Part shown: positions 11,501 through 23,612 of the stretch, in pieces
Layout: every line of letters begins with the position of its first letter
Position numbering within the stretch: the stretch's first letter is position 1
Position numbers and translations under genes: made by a program
Notes under the pieces: model-generated
Databases searched by the model: none
Told to the model about the DNA's origin: nothing
Seen by the model: only the letters and a program-made list of their open reading frames with translations
Assembly: GCF_003286085.1 (NCBI RefSeq)
Contig: NW_020825298.1
Coordinates: 13,764,001-13,828,000 of the forward strand
Direction: 5' to 3'
Source: Drosophila persimilis
Lineage: Eukaryota; Arthropoda; Insecta; Diptera; Drosophilidae
DNA length: 64,000 nt

Positions 11501-14405
11501 TAATGCCAGTCGCCAAGTTATTAAAATTTCGCGAAAAACATTCATGCTGACTTTGACTTCGGCGGAGTTTTTCTTTCATTGGGACTGTTCTCGGTGTGTG
11601 TACTTTTTTAGGCACCAAAATGTCAGCGACACGTTGCCACCAGCGACAATTTATCATAAATATGCATGGGCACATCCACATCCACATCCACATCCTCGTA
11701 CGTAAATGTAAATGTGTGGCATATAAATCCAGGTCCTGTGCGGAATCCTGGGTGGAACTGCCTGCCGGCCTTCGGGGGGAAGCTGGGCGGCCCCTGGCGC
11801 GGCTCGCCTCTTGTTTATGCCGCTGTCAGAGCTCGTTTAATTCAACATTAGCGCCTTGCAGTGGTCCGAGAGGCGAGCCCCGCCTTCCGCCTTCCGCCTG
11901 CCGCCTGCCGCCTGACGCTGCCACTGTTGCGACGTCATCGTCGAGCCGGAACCTTTGTATGCCCGCGGCCGTTTGCACACGCTTTTCCAGGTCGTTCTTC
12001 TGCTGTTTAGCGTGGTGTTTTTTTTTTTTTCAAATTGTCAAACTGTCAAATAAATTACACGGGAAAACGTACAAAAGATTTGACGCAGTTGGGCTTCCCC
12101 GCTGGAGCCCGGCTTTGTGTGGCACATGCATAGGCACATTAGCAAATTATGCGGCTAGTCTTTGTGGCTGGCTTCGGTTGTTGGTCCCACACAGAAATGA
12201 GTTTTTCATTTGTTTAGGATTCGTTGTGGGGCCGATAAACATTCCCTTTTGATTATGGTGAATAAATGAAGATTAAATATTTTTAAACAAATATGTGATT
12301 ATCAACCGATCCACCAGAGTTCAACCGATTCGGCATACATACATATGTGCTTATCAATAAATTGTAATTAAATGTACATTAAATCATTTAGAAAGTAAAA
12401 GATTCGACATGTCTGGCAACCTACGCTAATCGTTTGGCAAGTGCTGCAAGTGGAAAAATCCCAGGCAGAAGCCCAATCGACAACTGAGGAAAATGCATGA
12501 AAGCTAAAGATACTGACAACATTACAGGTAGATTAGTATTAATTTTATGCATAACTTTGCATTTTCATTGGGAGAAATCATAAATGATTTCCTGCCAATG
12601 GGGGGGAGGCACAGCATAGGGGATCAAAAGGTTTTGGCACACACTCGTATAAAGTCTCCAAAGCAAACCAAAGTATGGAGCTGACAGGCGACTGTTTCAA
12701 ACTTAAAGAGTGTCTTGGCCATATTAAGTAACGATTCGCACAAACATCCAGACATACATACCAGTACGAGGACATGGTCACGGGGTGATAAAAGAAGGCG
12801 CGCGGGCGAGCGGGGGAGCGGGCGCTCTAGACTTATCCAAAAGTCGAGCGGATTTTGGTATGGAAAAGTTTGTCTGGCAAAGCCGCTTAGCCTAGTTAAA
12901 TAAAAGTGGTACAAGAGCTCAGCCGGCACACAAGCCCTGGTCGGGATGCCTTGAACTCAAACCCGAACTGTTACACGGGAATCGTCGCAAAATTCGCTCG
13001 CCGCACTTTAATTGCATTTTGCCTGCAGAATCCAATGCAGGCTGGGAATCGCAGTGGCAGGTTGCAGGTCCAGAGCGGCACCAAAATTTCAATTTACGCT
13101 CCATTTAAAGGGGTTTTTCTCGCTCGGAAGACCTCAAACGTTAAGCTCCCTTGCGCCCTTTCTGCTCTCTGAGGGATCTCACCTTTTCGACTTACTTTGG
13201 CAAAAAGGGGCAGGCATTCTATTTATTCATGCCAGATGTGCGGTCCTACTTAAGTTTAGCTTCGCTTACGCCAAGTTGGCATTTAAATATTTATTGTATA
13301 AAAAGCACGTGAAATCTACTAGTGTGTGGAGGCCAGAGTCTATAAATATGCGATGAAGGCTGAGCCGTAGCCTCAGAGTGTTTTTCAATCAGCAGAAATG
13401 CTTTATTACTTTTTTAACTTGAATTTATAAACTGGCGCGCTGCCCCACGGCTTAACTGGCGGAGTTAATTAGCAGCAGCTGCTGCCTTTAATTTCATTAT
13501 CCGTCGACTCCTGACTTCTGTGTCCTGATTCCTGATTCCTGATTCCCGTTTCCCGGTTCCCGTTTCCTGACTGCATTACGAGTATCTTCGGCAAAAGAAG
13601 TCGGGCATACATTTTGGGCACTCAAATGCTCATCTAGAAAAGTCGTAAAAAGTTTAACGTGTTCCCAAACTTGTCCAGAGGCATCGATGGATTCTGTGGC
13701 CGCCGAAAACTCTATAAAAGTTTCAAATTGTTGCACGGAAAATGACACGCGCCTGTCCGGGCGGGACCCCCTCTCTGCCGGCTGTGTGTTAATCTGTTGA
13801 AATTTGCGTTTTAATAGAAATCTGTTTGTGCTGGGAGTGGAGTGCTGGGGGAGGGGGGGGAGTACTCGTCCCGTGCCGAAGTTTTGACGGCAGGACCCAC
13901 GTGGCTGGATATAAAAATGCTTATTGCCTTTAAGTACGTGATTTCGCTTTTGAACATTTTGTACACACTTTTTGCGACTGCTGTGTTGACAGATGCATTA
14001 AGTGTATTGGATTTTAAGATTGGGGACGGGGTCATACAGATATAATTTAATTAATGTAATGGCTCCACACCGTCCTGCCTCAGAGGCGAAACAAAACTAG
14101 GGAGCACTAAACGATGATTCGTGTTGGTGCCTGTTGAAGGACTCTTGCCACAGGACAATACTTACAACCCCAACTACTTCGCAGAACCGCTAAAAGGAGG
14201 TATATACAAAAGAGACGGGTACATGTAACGAAAGAAAATTGAGTAGAATCTTCAATTTAAATGTAAGGTATGTAGAATACAAGTCGAACCTTTCGCAAGT
14301 GGCTGGAAAAGTGCCAGTTCCAGCTTTAATTCATATGACGTGCTTTTTCACGAGGTATCCTGGAACAGGTTATCCTTTAACGGACGGACGGACATACACA
14401 CATAT
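8504..14405. other. long non-coding interval
   Basis: About 5.9 kb without a supported gene. It holds simple-sequence tracts: GA/GAGA-rich sequence at 11101-11140 and 11185-11250 (possible GAGA-factor binding), CACATC repeats at 11667-11697, a T run at 12019-12030 and (TGATTCC)n-like repeats at 13515-13570. Longer ORFs on both strands around 9.0-9.6 and 11.3-12.3 kb follow these low-complexity tracts and carry no family motif. It may be a large intron or intergenic regulatory DNA. Confidence 0.55.
11101..11250. repeat. GA-rich low-complexity tract (GAGA-factor type)
   Basis: The interval is dominated by GAGAG and GAGACAGAGAC repeats. GAGAG is the binding core of Drosophila GAGA factor, so the tract could be bound in vivo. 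It is equally explained as a microsatellite. Confidence 0.5.
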
Positions 14406-14773
14406 TAGTGTTGGGTAAACATTGCTCATTTTGGGTCAACTCACTCGTATTGCTCACTTGCTCACTTAGATTGCTCACTTGCTCACTTGTTCACCTAGAT
14501 TGCTATCTTGCTCACCTAGATTGCTCAGCTGCTCACCTGCTCACTGTTCACGCACAGATCACTAAGCAACACAGATTTTGACACAAATAAAATACGTTCA
14601 ATTTTAATCAAACATTTAAAACTAAAGAAAAAAAAATTGCGAGTAGAGTAGAGAAAAAGTGAGCAAAAATGAACAAGTGAACAACAAAGAACAATTTGGA
14701 AGGAACATGTTCAGTTGCTCACTTAAGTGAACAACTCTTTTTTGTTCACTCACTCATGAGCCACACAACACTA
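14406..14773. mobile_element. probable hAT-like MITE (non-autonomous)
   Basis: The 368-bp block starts TAGTGTTGGGTAAAC and ends in the reverse complement of TAGTGTTGTGTGGC, an 8-bp perfect terminal inverted repeat followed by imperfect matches. The flanking octamers acacatat and acacttaa agree at 6 of 8 positions, as expected for an old 8-bp hAT target duplication. Inside are repeats of GCTCACTTGCTCAC on the left and complementary GTGAGCAA/GTGAACAA on the right. There is no transposase ORF. Confidence 0.45.
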
Positions 14774-17592
14774 ACACTTAACACTTGTTTACTTAATGGT
14801 GTCTGAACATTGTCCTTCTTTGCGTAAAGAATTCTAAGCTAGCGTCTTCAATGGCCTGCAAATTGATACATATATGTACATATGTACGTATAAAACTCTA
14901 GAAATTAATAAAATAAATTAAAAATGAAGCAGTATATACAGCTGTCTCATTCGTACAACACCAAATTTTAAACAGAAATGCATACTGTCCAAACGAAAAA
15001 TATACATATTTGTGAGCTGACTAGTCATCCGGCAAAAATGGTAAACAATGGAAACTTCGTTGTGGCTGTTCTGGTTCTTGTTGTCGACCAAATCGAGCCC
15101 CGGGAAAGTGAAAAAGAGCAAATGGGAAATGTGACGGCATGCGGCCACGTTTAATGAAAACATAAGACAGTTGGCAATGCTGGATTCATTCAGTTGTGCA
15201 AATGGAAATTTCAGATTTACAATCCCTGAAAAGGAAGTACAGACGAGCCGAAACACGGGCTGCCATCTCCAGCCGAAAGGAGGTCCATTCTGGGCAGTAC
15301 TCGAAACTCATCGTTCCCATTACAGGATGACAAGACTTTTGTATCTAGCCTCTCTGCTTTGTTTACTTATTAGATACAAAAAAACAACCAGACTGTTTCG
15401 GAATGTAAGGATGGTACCCGCCCGAGTAGAAGGGTTGCAGGATATCCACATTAGACAGGAAGGAAGTGGCAAAACTTCGACTGGACCCGGATGAAGAATA
15501 CATTGGTTGCAAATATTGCCCTGTGCTCTCCGAGTACGTGGTATTTTTAAACAATACAATCTGACTGCATGTTCATGCTCGTAGGCCAGGGGGAAACGCT
15601 TCTGAGATTTAATTTACTGATAATTTAGTTCCGTCGAGAGCCTTGCATAGCTCGACAAAGCTGATTCTTTTCAGCTGAAAGCACTAAGGATTCTCTGCCA
15701 ACTAACTCATCATTGAGCTCAATTTGTGTTTAACAATCCTTGGTAATCTTCATTGCATGCTCGTTTGTACGGCATCGAAGGCACACCGGAACACTCGCTC
15801 TCCAAGGCGTCGAGGCGGCCCCACGCAGCCCGGCTGCATTCCCCCTTATGACAGATTGCACAGCTCTCCGCCTCCTCTGCTCGGCGGGAGATGGTTTAGT
15901 GACAGCCTAAGTGCAATTGAGTGCCGCATAACAGACTGTGCTAATACCGACATGTGGGCGAAGCATTAGCAATAGATACAAAGCACCAGAATTGCTCGGG
16001 CTACATAGCTGCAACATTTTCTCATCAGAGCTGAAACCTCTAGAAAGCATCGATCGACTTCTAACATAGGAATATTGTGCATAAAATTATGTAGAAATAT
16101 CTTTTTAATCCATCACTTGGACTCTGCAGCCCGGCCCGGTCTCTACCATTATGTTTTTGTTTTTTGTTGTACTACTTATTTGATTTTCCACCCCGGCACT
16201 GAGCTGTTTCGCCCCCAGGCAGGCTGTAGGACGAGGGAGTACGACTACGACGGTGTTGGACATTTTGCACATGACAAGGGGAAAAGTTTTCAAGTGGTGC
16301 ACGTCAGCCGAGAGGTGCAGGCCGAGGCGAAGGCGAAGGCGGATGCGTGGCTCAGGGGTAATCAAGCACGACGGCAGCTGCCGTTAAATTGAGGTAACGG
16401 ACGGGCTGGAACAACCGTAGGACCACCTTAGGGGCCGTGTGGCTAAGCGGTGGAGGGGCAAGATACAAAAAACGAGTTTTAATTAAAATGCTCGGCATAC
16501 TTGGAGGCACGTTTTGAGCTTTTTGCTGGCCTCCCGGAGGTAGCTGCACACTGGAGGAATTCCCTCGAGAATAGCAAGAGAATCGATTACTGTGATATTT
16601 CAGCAGTGGCTCAATTACTTCGCGGAGGTCCACGTACGCAAAGTAAAGATAGTTTTGCGAATCAAATCTCACAAATCACAGGGACAGTCGGGTACATATG
16701 CACAGACATCTACTGGCAATTAAGTAATTGATTTGGATTTGTTGTGGCCAGAGGCATGAACGATTCGTTACATCTCCCACCCAACGAAATGTTCTGGTAA
16801 TTTAGTCAATAACATACGTACGAGTATTTAAAATAATTAATATCCGAGTATACTCCACCGTGAATGGTGGCATCATAAACCTAATGCATTTCGCCAGCGT
16901 CCGGGCCAGCACCAACAGCAATCATAACTTAGTTTGGCTAAAAGCTTGTGCAAACGCTAATTGAGTTTACTCTGGCCCGGGGAGCACAGCGGGGGCCTGA
17001 TCGTTGTACGGGTGGACGGGTGGATTGCTCGTCCCGAATCCAAATTGATGTGCCTAAGCCCCCTCGTTCATAGGGATATGTATATATGGGTGTATTTGTA
17101 GGGAGATCCAAACTTTAGATAGTTTTCCGCGTGAGTGCGTTAAATGCGAAACTGCTGACTCGAAAACTGTCACGCGCAATCAGCGAAGGCAGTAAGTGCT
17201 GACCGGCCACGCCCACTTCGTCCGCACACCCATGGATTATGCATTCCGGCCAGGGGACGTGCTAGGGGGGGGCAGTGTGGATGTGGCTATGGCTATGGCT
17301 TTGGTTGCGTGGTCTACTGCCAAAACTGCACTCAAAATTTTCAAGGTTTCCCGGGCTTTGTCATCAGCACGGAAGAGATACCGTGCCCCTTTTCCCCCCT
17401 TTCAGGGCTAGGATGACAGTGGCCAGAAGCATTTTCATGGCTCTCCAAAGCCTCCATAAGCCATACATTTAATTCAGCTTTACCAAAAACATTTAATTGC
17501 CACTACTAGAGCCCATGTAGAAGCCCTATAAAGCACGCCGTAGAGCACATACCGTACGTACCGTAAATATTTTCGCAGTTTCGCAGCGAATT
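14774..17592. other. non-coding interval
   Basis: About 2.8 kb without a gene I can support. Short hydrophilic ORFs at 15.2-15.5 and 16.1-16.4 kb have no recognisable motifs and overlap each other on opposite strands. Confidence 0.5.
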
Positions 17593-17955
17593 TCAATCTG
17601 CATGGCTCTCGATGATTAAAGTGTATTTACAGGCAACGAACGACCATGGATCCAATATTTTCGTTGCCAAGTCAAGACTTTTCTTCGATTTGCGGGGGAC
17701 AAGATCTTTGTGTTTATCATAGCAATCACTATACCATCTTTGGTAGACCTCCTTGTACAGCAAGGACTTTCTTCTGCATAACGGACAGATAATGTGTACA
17801 AATACAATACAGTACTTTGCGGAAAGAAAGACATGCCCACTCGTACAAATATAGTCAGCACCAATTTTCGTACCTAGCTTGGAAATAACAGCTGAAAATG
17901 AGCTTTCAATCAGCAGATCAACAGGTGTCGGGGCCCAAAACCGATTAGCAGCCAT
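17593..17955 (-). CDS. small degenerate RING-type ORF
   Basis: A 120-codon ORF that contains the second half of a RING finger: CTSGHVF, then C near position 50, then CPLCRRK. This matches the xxCGHVFCxxC...CPLC pattern of small Drosophila RING E3 ligases. The first CxxC pair is absent (the region reads SSFSAVISKLGTKIGADYI) and the Cys after GHVF is Leu. Zinc binding at site 1 should therefore fail. It could be a decayed copy of a RING gene or a short lineage-specific gene; nearby sequence gives no further exon. The family resemblance rests on about 20 residues. Confidence 0.35.
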   Translation of the reverse strand: MAANRFWAPTPVDLLIESSFSAVISKLGTKIGADYICTSGHVFLSAKYCIVFVHIICPLCRRKSLLYKEVYQRWYSDCYDKHKDLVPRKSKKSLDLATKILDPWSFVACKYTLIIESHAD

Positions 17956-20489
17956 GTCACGCGTTTAGCCAAAATTAAAATTAATTAATTGCTTGTGTGC
18001 TTCGTGGATCCAATCCACTGCATGGCAGCCATGTGGCTATCCGCAAAATGTAGCTCGAATGTCGTTCCCATTTCTCGTATAAAAAGCCAGGAAAATACAA
18101 AATATTCGCGCGATGCATAGCGTTTAATAAATCTAATAAGGCCATGCCAAAACATCAAATATTGCATATACTCGAAATAAAAATCCAAACCCGTTTGCGA
18201 CATCCGCGTTGACGAGGGTCTCGCTCGATTTCAGGATGTACGCGCCTCGTTCTGCTTTTGGAATTCGGGCATGTCCTACCTACATATGTATTTGTCAAAC
18301 AAATTGGCCAGATATTTGTGTTTGACTATTGTATTTGCTAATTTCTTAGCTTAAGCGGAGTTTATGGGCTTCAAAATGTGGCTGATGTTTGGTTTTCCAC
18401 GGATACCAAATAAAACCTATTAAAAGAAGCAATCATGCACTTTGTATTAGTGTCCTTTTTTATTTAACTGGTTAACTAAATTTGTTCAACATTTGTTTGC
18501 TGTGAGCGCATATTTTCCAGCTTAATCTCGCGATTCGAAACATAACGGACAAAAGCAGTGTCTCAATCTCCCATTCTAGTTTTCCGTTTTTCTGTCATAT
18601 ACGAGTAGGCCCACACAAAGCGGCCCACCGTCATTCACTATATTCCCTTCTTCGAAAACTGAACTGGACATCTATAGGCCCCAGAACGTGAGCACGGAGA
18701 TCTGTACCGTAAAGGCTGGTCAACCAACCTATTAAAAACTAGTCGACCTGCGACTAATGCAGAAATATCAGTCCATGTACCTTTATTTTTGGCTGACCAT
18801 CTCGTGGCCCCAACTACCGATTAGCATGGCGCTAAGCAGATAGTAGTTGCTGATATTTTGTTTTCTAAGGATAGCCTTAAAAATCCTTTGAGTAATCCAG
18901 CTTATGAACTGACTGCTGATAACCCAAAGCGTGCAAAGCCGATGAGGTTGGTAAAGGAAAAGTGGGCCGAAATGTCCGTGAACCACCGTGAATGGTAAAT
19001 TGCATCAGTTGTCAGAAAATTTCCTAATTTGACGGGGTGGAGCAATCGATTTCGGAATCGAAAAGCCTTTACCCTGTACATATTCTACCTAGAGTCTTTG
19101 GTCTCTCGATAAGTAGCTAATACTTAAAACATATTAAACAGCTTTGATTCTTATTACATTTAATCGATAATCTAACCATTCTACTTTATCCCGTACCCAT
19201 GCGCAGAGTCCCTTACTAGAGGCATATAAGTTTGTATACCGATCGACTGCCCAACCTTACCTACCCCTGCTACCCCGCACCAAGCCCAGACGCCGGAACC
19301 TGCCACCATAAATCGCATAGCCAGAAAAACAAGGACAGGGCTTTCAAGCAAAAGGAAAATTATTATACGCCTCATTTTCCAGCGCCTCCAAGAGCCTGCT
19401 TATTATATTTTGATTATTTCTGGCACTCGTGTTGCTCCAGCAAAAATGAGCTCAAATTGAGGCGGAAAACCGGGTTCCCGGCGCTGTAAACAGATTCGTA
19501 AATACGCAGACCGACTGGTCAAGACTGGCCCTGTTGATGAGTAGGGATGGGGGATATGGACGGACGGCCTTCTGTACGGATCTTTGGGTGCATAATTTTT
19601 TCATTTTGGACTCGTTGGCCTGCTTTTGTCCATAATGAGATATCTCTATTCTCCTTTGTTTCTTTCCGTCATTTTTTCTTACTCTCTCCCAACTGTCCAT
19701 TGTGTTCTCGTATTATTCAGGGTGTGCGTGTGTGCTCTGTTGTTTTTGCATTTCGCAAAATGCCGCTGGGAAATTCGTACAGCTGAAAGGAAAAAAACGC
19801 GGGAATCCACGCGCCAGAATTCCAATGATGGCGTCGAGGTGGTGGCCTTATTAATTAGAAAACGCGCCCGCCTCTCTTCTCTCGCCAGCTTTTTCCCATC
19901 TGAGTGTATGTACACGTCTTTCATGGGGATAGAACCAGACGTGGTATTTGCATTTGAATGGGAATATTCAAAAACGAGGGCAGATTCTCTCCGTTGAAGA
20001 GAACAGTCCACAAAAATGGGACGTGGAATCCCTATTAAAAACACGTAGAGTAGATCGAAAATGCAATTTCAAACGTTCAAAATATAGTCTGCACGCCTCC
20101 ATGGCGCTACGATATTTTTTAGAAGCTTCACAATACATTGTCTAAATTGCACTCTGTTTCCGGTGCATATTTGCTTTTATAATCATAATGTCCACCATGC
20201 CACTTTGTCCCGATATTGTTTGAAAGTTAACTTAACCAATGGAGAAAGGACCATTCCAAAACAATGGAATTTAGATGAAAATACCAATGGTATATGATTC
20301 ATGTCACCTTCTGCAATAGGCAGCTCGCAACATGTAGCACGGTAATCGATATCCGCTCGGCATCATAGCCGACGACTACGGATCGGCGGACCATACCAGC
20401 GAATCCAAATTGAGTCACCAACAGAGATGCAGAGATGCTGACGATCTCGTAGATTCTTATATAAAGATTAGATTCCTTGCAGATTCCAT
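17956..20489. other. non-coding interval
   Basis: No gene supported. Overlapping ORFs at 19.5-20.1 kb lie on both strands without family signatures. A DRE-like core (tcgata) lies at 20346-20351, just upstream of the large inverted repeat. Confidence 0.5.
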
Positions 20490-20529
20490 AACTACTTTAT
20501 TTAACCCTTCCATTCATTCCATTCCAGGT

Positions 20530-21041
20530 GGCCCTCTCCGATGGCCAGGAAAACCTCTTGCGAACATCGATATGCCCACCATCGTTTACCAGGTACTTCA
20601 CCCTTCTGGTCTTGGGGTTCACATGAGCAAGTGTGCGCTCGATGATGGCTGTCCATTCCAGGCACCCGATCGGAGCCGATGCCGTGCGCCCTTCGGGACA
20701 TGATTCCGGTCCCGATAGGCAGTGGACCATGGCCCTCTTCCTTGCGTCACACGCTGTTTACTCCGCCTTTCCAGTCCGCTCGCCGTCAGTGTCTCCTCCG
20801 TTGATGATTCCACGGCAGTCCTGCTATTTGCCATATCCATGATGCCCCACCTGTGTTGCTGAGTCCACAATGCGGCGGCCCGTCCGCTGCAGTGATCGTG
20901 CAGTGACCAGAGATCGCGTAAGTGAATCACTATATATTATGATTGTGCATGTATTTTAAAATATATCTTCCTTCACAGGAGCCTCCACGACCTGGCCATC
21001 GACAGCAAGGACTTTGACTACGACAACCAAGGGAGGAGCTA
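20530..21041 (+). pseudogene. gene-derived exon pair in left arm
   Basis: Exon-like sequence from about 20530 ends at a donor, ATCGC|gtaagt (20917), and resumes after an acceptor, ttcacag, near 20979. The second piece reads SLHDLAIDSKDFDYDNQGRS and then stops (20980-21041). The first piece is open only in short segments in any one frame, so it does not encode an intact protein here. The same two pieces with the same intron are found inverted at 22800-23290. The donor and acceptor are conserved in both arms, which points to a duplicated gene segment rather than chance. I do not recognise the parent gene. Confidence 0.5.
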
Positions 21042-21189
21042 AGCGGGCTACTAGACTCTAGATATATCTCCTTGTTGTTAGGTTTAAGGATATACTCTTT
21101 CATTTAGATATTAGATACAAAAAATGTTTCCTACTTGTGTATTTATTTATACTAAGCTAACTTTTAATTAATAAAAATATTTTAAAATC

Positions 21190-22690
21190 ATCCTTTGTCG
21201 GGAAAATTATCCCGACTGCAAAAAGGAGTGGCACGTCCAGATCAGTGACTAAATAGCGGAGAAAACTACACATTTTTGATGGGGAAAAATGTCCTTGGTC
21301 CTTGATAAGGACTCCATAAAATTAGGGACATTTATTCGCTCACAGGAAGACGTCGCACGTCCCGATCGGGCCACAAGTAGCTGAGAAAACTAAGTAAGTA
21401 TGGTTGGGGTTGTTGAAGTCCTTACCGGAGGATCGAGGAAATTTTTCCGAACTCAGGCAGACGTCGGCCGTCCCGATCGGGCCACAAATAGGGGAGAAAT
21501 CAAGATATACATGTCTGGACCAAATATCCTTTATCCTTGGTCCTTGATAAGGACTCCATTAAATCAGGAACATTTTTTCGAACACAGGAAGCCGTCGCAC
21601 GTCCCGATCGGGCCAGAAGTTGCCGAGAAAACTAAGAATGTATGGTTGGGGTGGTTGGAATCCTTACCAAAGGATCAAGGATATTTTTCTGATCACGGGG
21701 GCCATGACACGTCCCGATCGAGCCACAAATGAAGGGAAATCCAAATCAAATATGTCTGGAGTAAATATCCTTGATCCTTGGTCCTTGATAAGGACTCCAT
21801 CAAATCAGGGACATTTTTCCGATCACAAGATGCCGTCGCAAGCTCAGATCGGCCCATAAAAAGCGGAGAAAATTAATATTTTCGATCCCGGATATCCTTG
21901 GTCCTTGAAAATGGCTTCATAAAATCAGGGACATTTTTCCGATCACAGGAAGCCGTCGCACGCCCAAATCGGCCCACAAATACCGGAGAAAACGGCCAAA
22001 ATCTGAATGGGACACCAGGCGAACAGAAATGAGCAGCAAGCAACTGCAGCAATTGCAAAAAAATTTCGCAGCATACTTTAGGGGGCCACAAATTTTTTAA
22101 AAAAATTCAGTTACCTTCTGCTGATTTCTGTTGGCCTGGTGTCCCATCCAGATTTTGACCATTTGACGGTAGTTTTTTTTTTGTGTACGGTGGCGCCCCT
22201 ATTGGTGATTTCTTGAACTTAATTTTCATAGCCAGTTTTGTTTTCTCCGTTATTTGTGGGCTGATTTGGGCGTGCGACGGCTTCCTGAACTCGGAAAAAT
22301 GTCCCTAATTTTATAAAGCCATTTTCAAGGAAGAAGGATCAAGGATAATTACTCCAGACTTATTTAATTTGGATTTCCCCTCATTTGTGGCTCGATCGGG
22401 GCGTGTCATGGCCCCCGTGATCAGAAAAATATCCTTGATCCTTTGGTAAGGACTCCAACCACCCCAACCATACATTCTTAGTTTTCTCGGCCACTTGCAG
22501 CCCGATCGAGACGTGCGACGTCTTCCTGTGATCCGATAAATGTCCCCGATTTTATGGAGTCCTTATCAAGGATCAAGGACATTTATCCCCAATCAAAAAT
22601 GTGTAGTTTTCTCCGCTATTTGGTCACCGATCTGGACGTGCCACGCCTTTTTGCAGCCGGGATAATTTTCCCGATAAAGGATACAGCAAG
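21190..22690. repeat. tandem 110-135 bp repeats within the arms
   Basis: A motif with core GTCGCACGTCCCGATCGGG recurs in the left arm near 21233, 21352, 21460, 21590, 21705, 21838 and 21957. It appears inverted in the right arm near 22270, 22400, 22510 and 22640. Between cores are GGTCCTTGATAAGGACTCCA and ATGGTTGGGGT segments that alternate, so a two-part unit was amplified. Each unit itself contains short palindromes (TCCTTGATAAGGA). The arms have different unit numbers, so copies were gained or lost after the inversion. Confidence 0.8.
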
Positions 22691-22804
22691 GATGATTTTT
22701 CAATAGTTTTATTCATAAAAACTTAGCTTAGTATAAATAAATAAACAAGTGATAAACAAATTGTTGTATATACTATCTAAATGAATGCGTATATCCTTAA
22801 GCCT

Positions 22805-23420
22805 CCCTTGGTTGTCGTAGTCAAAGTCCTTGCTGTCGATGGCCAAGTCCTGAAGGTTCCTATGACGGAAGATATATTTTAAAATATATGCACAACCATA
22901 ATAAATAGTGATTCACTTACGCGCCTCGAAGATGAAGCCAAGCGTTTGATTCGGTGGCGTATTTTGCCCTCGATTACTGGTCCCTGCACGATCACACAGT
23001 GGCTGCAACATTCCAGACAGTAGCTACGTGAGCTACCGATAGGATGAGGAGCTACGGTAGAGAATCTACGATCACCCGCGGATGAGATACCGACGGCGAG
23101 CGGACTGGAAAGGCAGTGGCCGGACCTAAAGGTCCTCCAGGCCATAGGCCCCTGCCTATAGCGACAGAAGTCATGTCCCGATGGGCGCACGGCAGACCAG
23201 AAGGGTGAAGCCCAAACGATGCTGGGCATATCGGGGTCCGCGGGCACGCAAGATGTATTCCTGGCCACCATAGCGCGTGTCCTGCTAAAATGAAAGGAAG
23301 AGATAAATAAAGTAAATGATTAAATAATAACTTAATATCTTTACCTGGTGGGGTAAAAGGAGAGGATCGCTGCATAGTAGTTTGTAGCCAGAGAGGGTCT
23401 CGGCCAATAGAGCTGAAGGA
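22805..23420 (-). pseudogene. gene-derived exons in right arm (longest open copy)
   Basis: On the minus strand, an exon-like piece (ending at 23314, PFTPPG|gtaaag), a main exon of about 23290-22922 and a last exon starting after tcatag near 22864 are separated by introns with GT/AG ends. The main exon is open for 130 codons in one frame, but the most protein-like reading of the last exon (ANLQDLAIDSKDFDYDNQGR) fits another frame. I therefore treat it as a decayed gene copy. The first piece has no counterpart in the left arm. The protein family is not recognised. Confidence 0.45.
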
Positions 23421-23612
23421 AATACAAAAATAAAAGAAGAAGAATCAAGAAAAATTAGTCAATAAGCTTCATCAAAATCGGAATCCGAAAAAGGACTGAG
23501 TAGGTAACTAGAAACTAATCAAAAACTTAAGCAAAATATCAGTTCTGTACACCCTATCAAATTTATTAGATAGTCATTGTTCCAGTATTCGTATTCCAGT
23601 ATTGTTCGAGCG

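Larger units (their letters stand above)
20490..23315. repeat. 2.8-kb imperfect inverted repeat (candidate long-hairpin RNA locus)
   Basis: The left arm, about 20490-22036, is the reverse complement of the right arm, about 22118-23315, around an ~80-nt loop. Anchors checked by eye: 21994-22036 pairs with 22118-22160 (GGGACACCAGGC against GCCTGGTGTCCC); 21957-21993 with 22240-22276; AAAATTATCCCG at 21199-21210 with its complement at 22662-22673; ACAGCAAGGACTTTGACTAC (21002-21021) with 22821-22840; and the intron/exon stretch 20925-20980 with 22865-22925. The arms differ by substitutions and by a roughly 90-nt insertion on the right. A transcript crossing the locus would fold into a hairpin of more than 1 kb, the structure of Drosophila hpRNA loci that Dicer-2 cuts into endo-siRNAs. 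Foldback transposons also have long inverted arms, but here the arms carry exon-like sequence. Confidence 0.88.

Noticed and set aside
11596..12252. 218-codon ORF on the plus strand
   Set aside because: It reads through CACATC repeats, CGCCTGC repeats and a T run; composition is that of low-complexity DNA and overlaps other ORFs.
20490..23315. LTR retrotransposon or known Galileo/P foldback element
   Set aside because: The long repeats are inverted, not direct, no transposase or gag/pol is present, and the arms contain an intron with splice sites. A foldback element of unknown type is not fully excluded.
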